NCBI RefSeq assembly: GCF_030009775.1
Contig: NZ_JASCTH010000001.1
Span: 432,888 to 496,887 of the forward strand
Direction: 5' to 3'
Length of the DNA stretch: 64,000 nt
Origin: Actinoplanes sandaracinus
Lineage (GTDB): Bacteria > Actinomycetota > Actinomycetes > Mycobacteriales > Micromonosporaceae
Program-made: the position numbers and the translations under genes
Notes under the pieces: generated by a model
Seen by the model: the letters and a program-made list of their open reading frames with translations, nothing else
What the model was told of the DNA's origin: nothing
The model's database searches: none
Shown: piece after piece, positions 63,931-64,000 of the stretch
Layout of the letters: every line of letters begins with the position of its first letter
How positions within the stretch are numbered: the stretch's first letter is position 1

Positions 63931-64000
63931 GCGGCGTGCGGGTGGTGGCCCCCGGGGGCGGCCGCGCCCCGCGGGCCCCACCCCACCCCGGGGCGCAACA

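Noticed and set aside
63931..64000. GC-rich possible hairpin after the serine hydrolase
   Set aside because: Arms are only partly complementary and the window ends, so a terminator cannot be supported.

Overview
The window comes from a very GC-rich actinobacterium: GTG and TTG starts are frequent, many operons run with 4-base stop/start overlaps, and twin-arginine and lipoprotein signals are of actinobacterial type. Pectin enzymes, a GlnX/GlnH pair and an NfeD/flotillin pair fit a soil actinomycete such as a Micromonosporaceae (Actinoplanes-like). That assignment is inference only. No rRNA, tRNA, CRISPR, transposase or integrase was seen.

The core (about 0.75-11.6 kb, 18.3-29.8 kb, 32.5-45.5 kb and 51.7-59.9 kb) is a sterol (cholesterol/phytosterol) catabolic gene set. 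Gene blocks match the Mycobacterium tuberculosis cholesterol regulon block by block. Side chain: fadD19-echA19, the DUF35 protein with ltp4-ltp3, cyp125-fadA5, and fadE28-fadE29-chsH2/chsH1-ltp2. Rings A/B: class I cholesterol oxidase, kshA-kshB, two kstD-like genes, a third KstD-superfamily flavoprotein, hsaA-hsaD-hsaC-hsaB and hsaE-hsaG-hsaF. Rings C/D: ipdF-fadE30, then divergently fadD3-echA-fadE31-fadE32-fadE33. The regulator kstR lies at 56378.

Regulation is readable from the DNA. Eight perfect copies of the KstR operator (TnnAACnnGTTnnA) and three one-mismatch copies were found, nearly all in promoter regions of these blocks. One KstR2-type box (AnCAAGnnCTTGnT) lies in the divergent fadE30/fadD3 promoter. 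Several KstR-controlled genes appear leaderless, with a TAnnnT -10 element overlapping or touching the operator 5-6 bases before the start codon.

Interspersed blocks have other jobs: a secreted M23 peptidase-like protein; a PL9 pectate lyase with a structured leader; an HxlR regulator with a dehydrogenase; a GGDEF cyclase; an HD protein; a Ser/Thr kinase with a SapA-like ectodomain; a Uma2 protein; GlnX-GlnH; NfeD-flotillin; a SUKH protein and a lipoprotein. At the right end are a pectinesterase with a LacI-type operator and a secreted serine hydrolase.

The most unusual points are a ChsH2-ChsH1 fusion, a cholesterol oxidase translationally coupled to ltp3 under KstR boxes, a DUF3068 membrane protein behind a perfect KstR box, and a KstD-superfamily gene carrying four minisatellite-like repeat arrays and a 46-bp perfect palindrome in its coding sequence. 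Mce4, KstR2, IpdAB, EchA20, FadA6 and FadE26/27 counterparts are not in this window.
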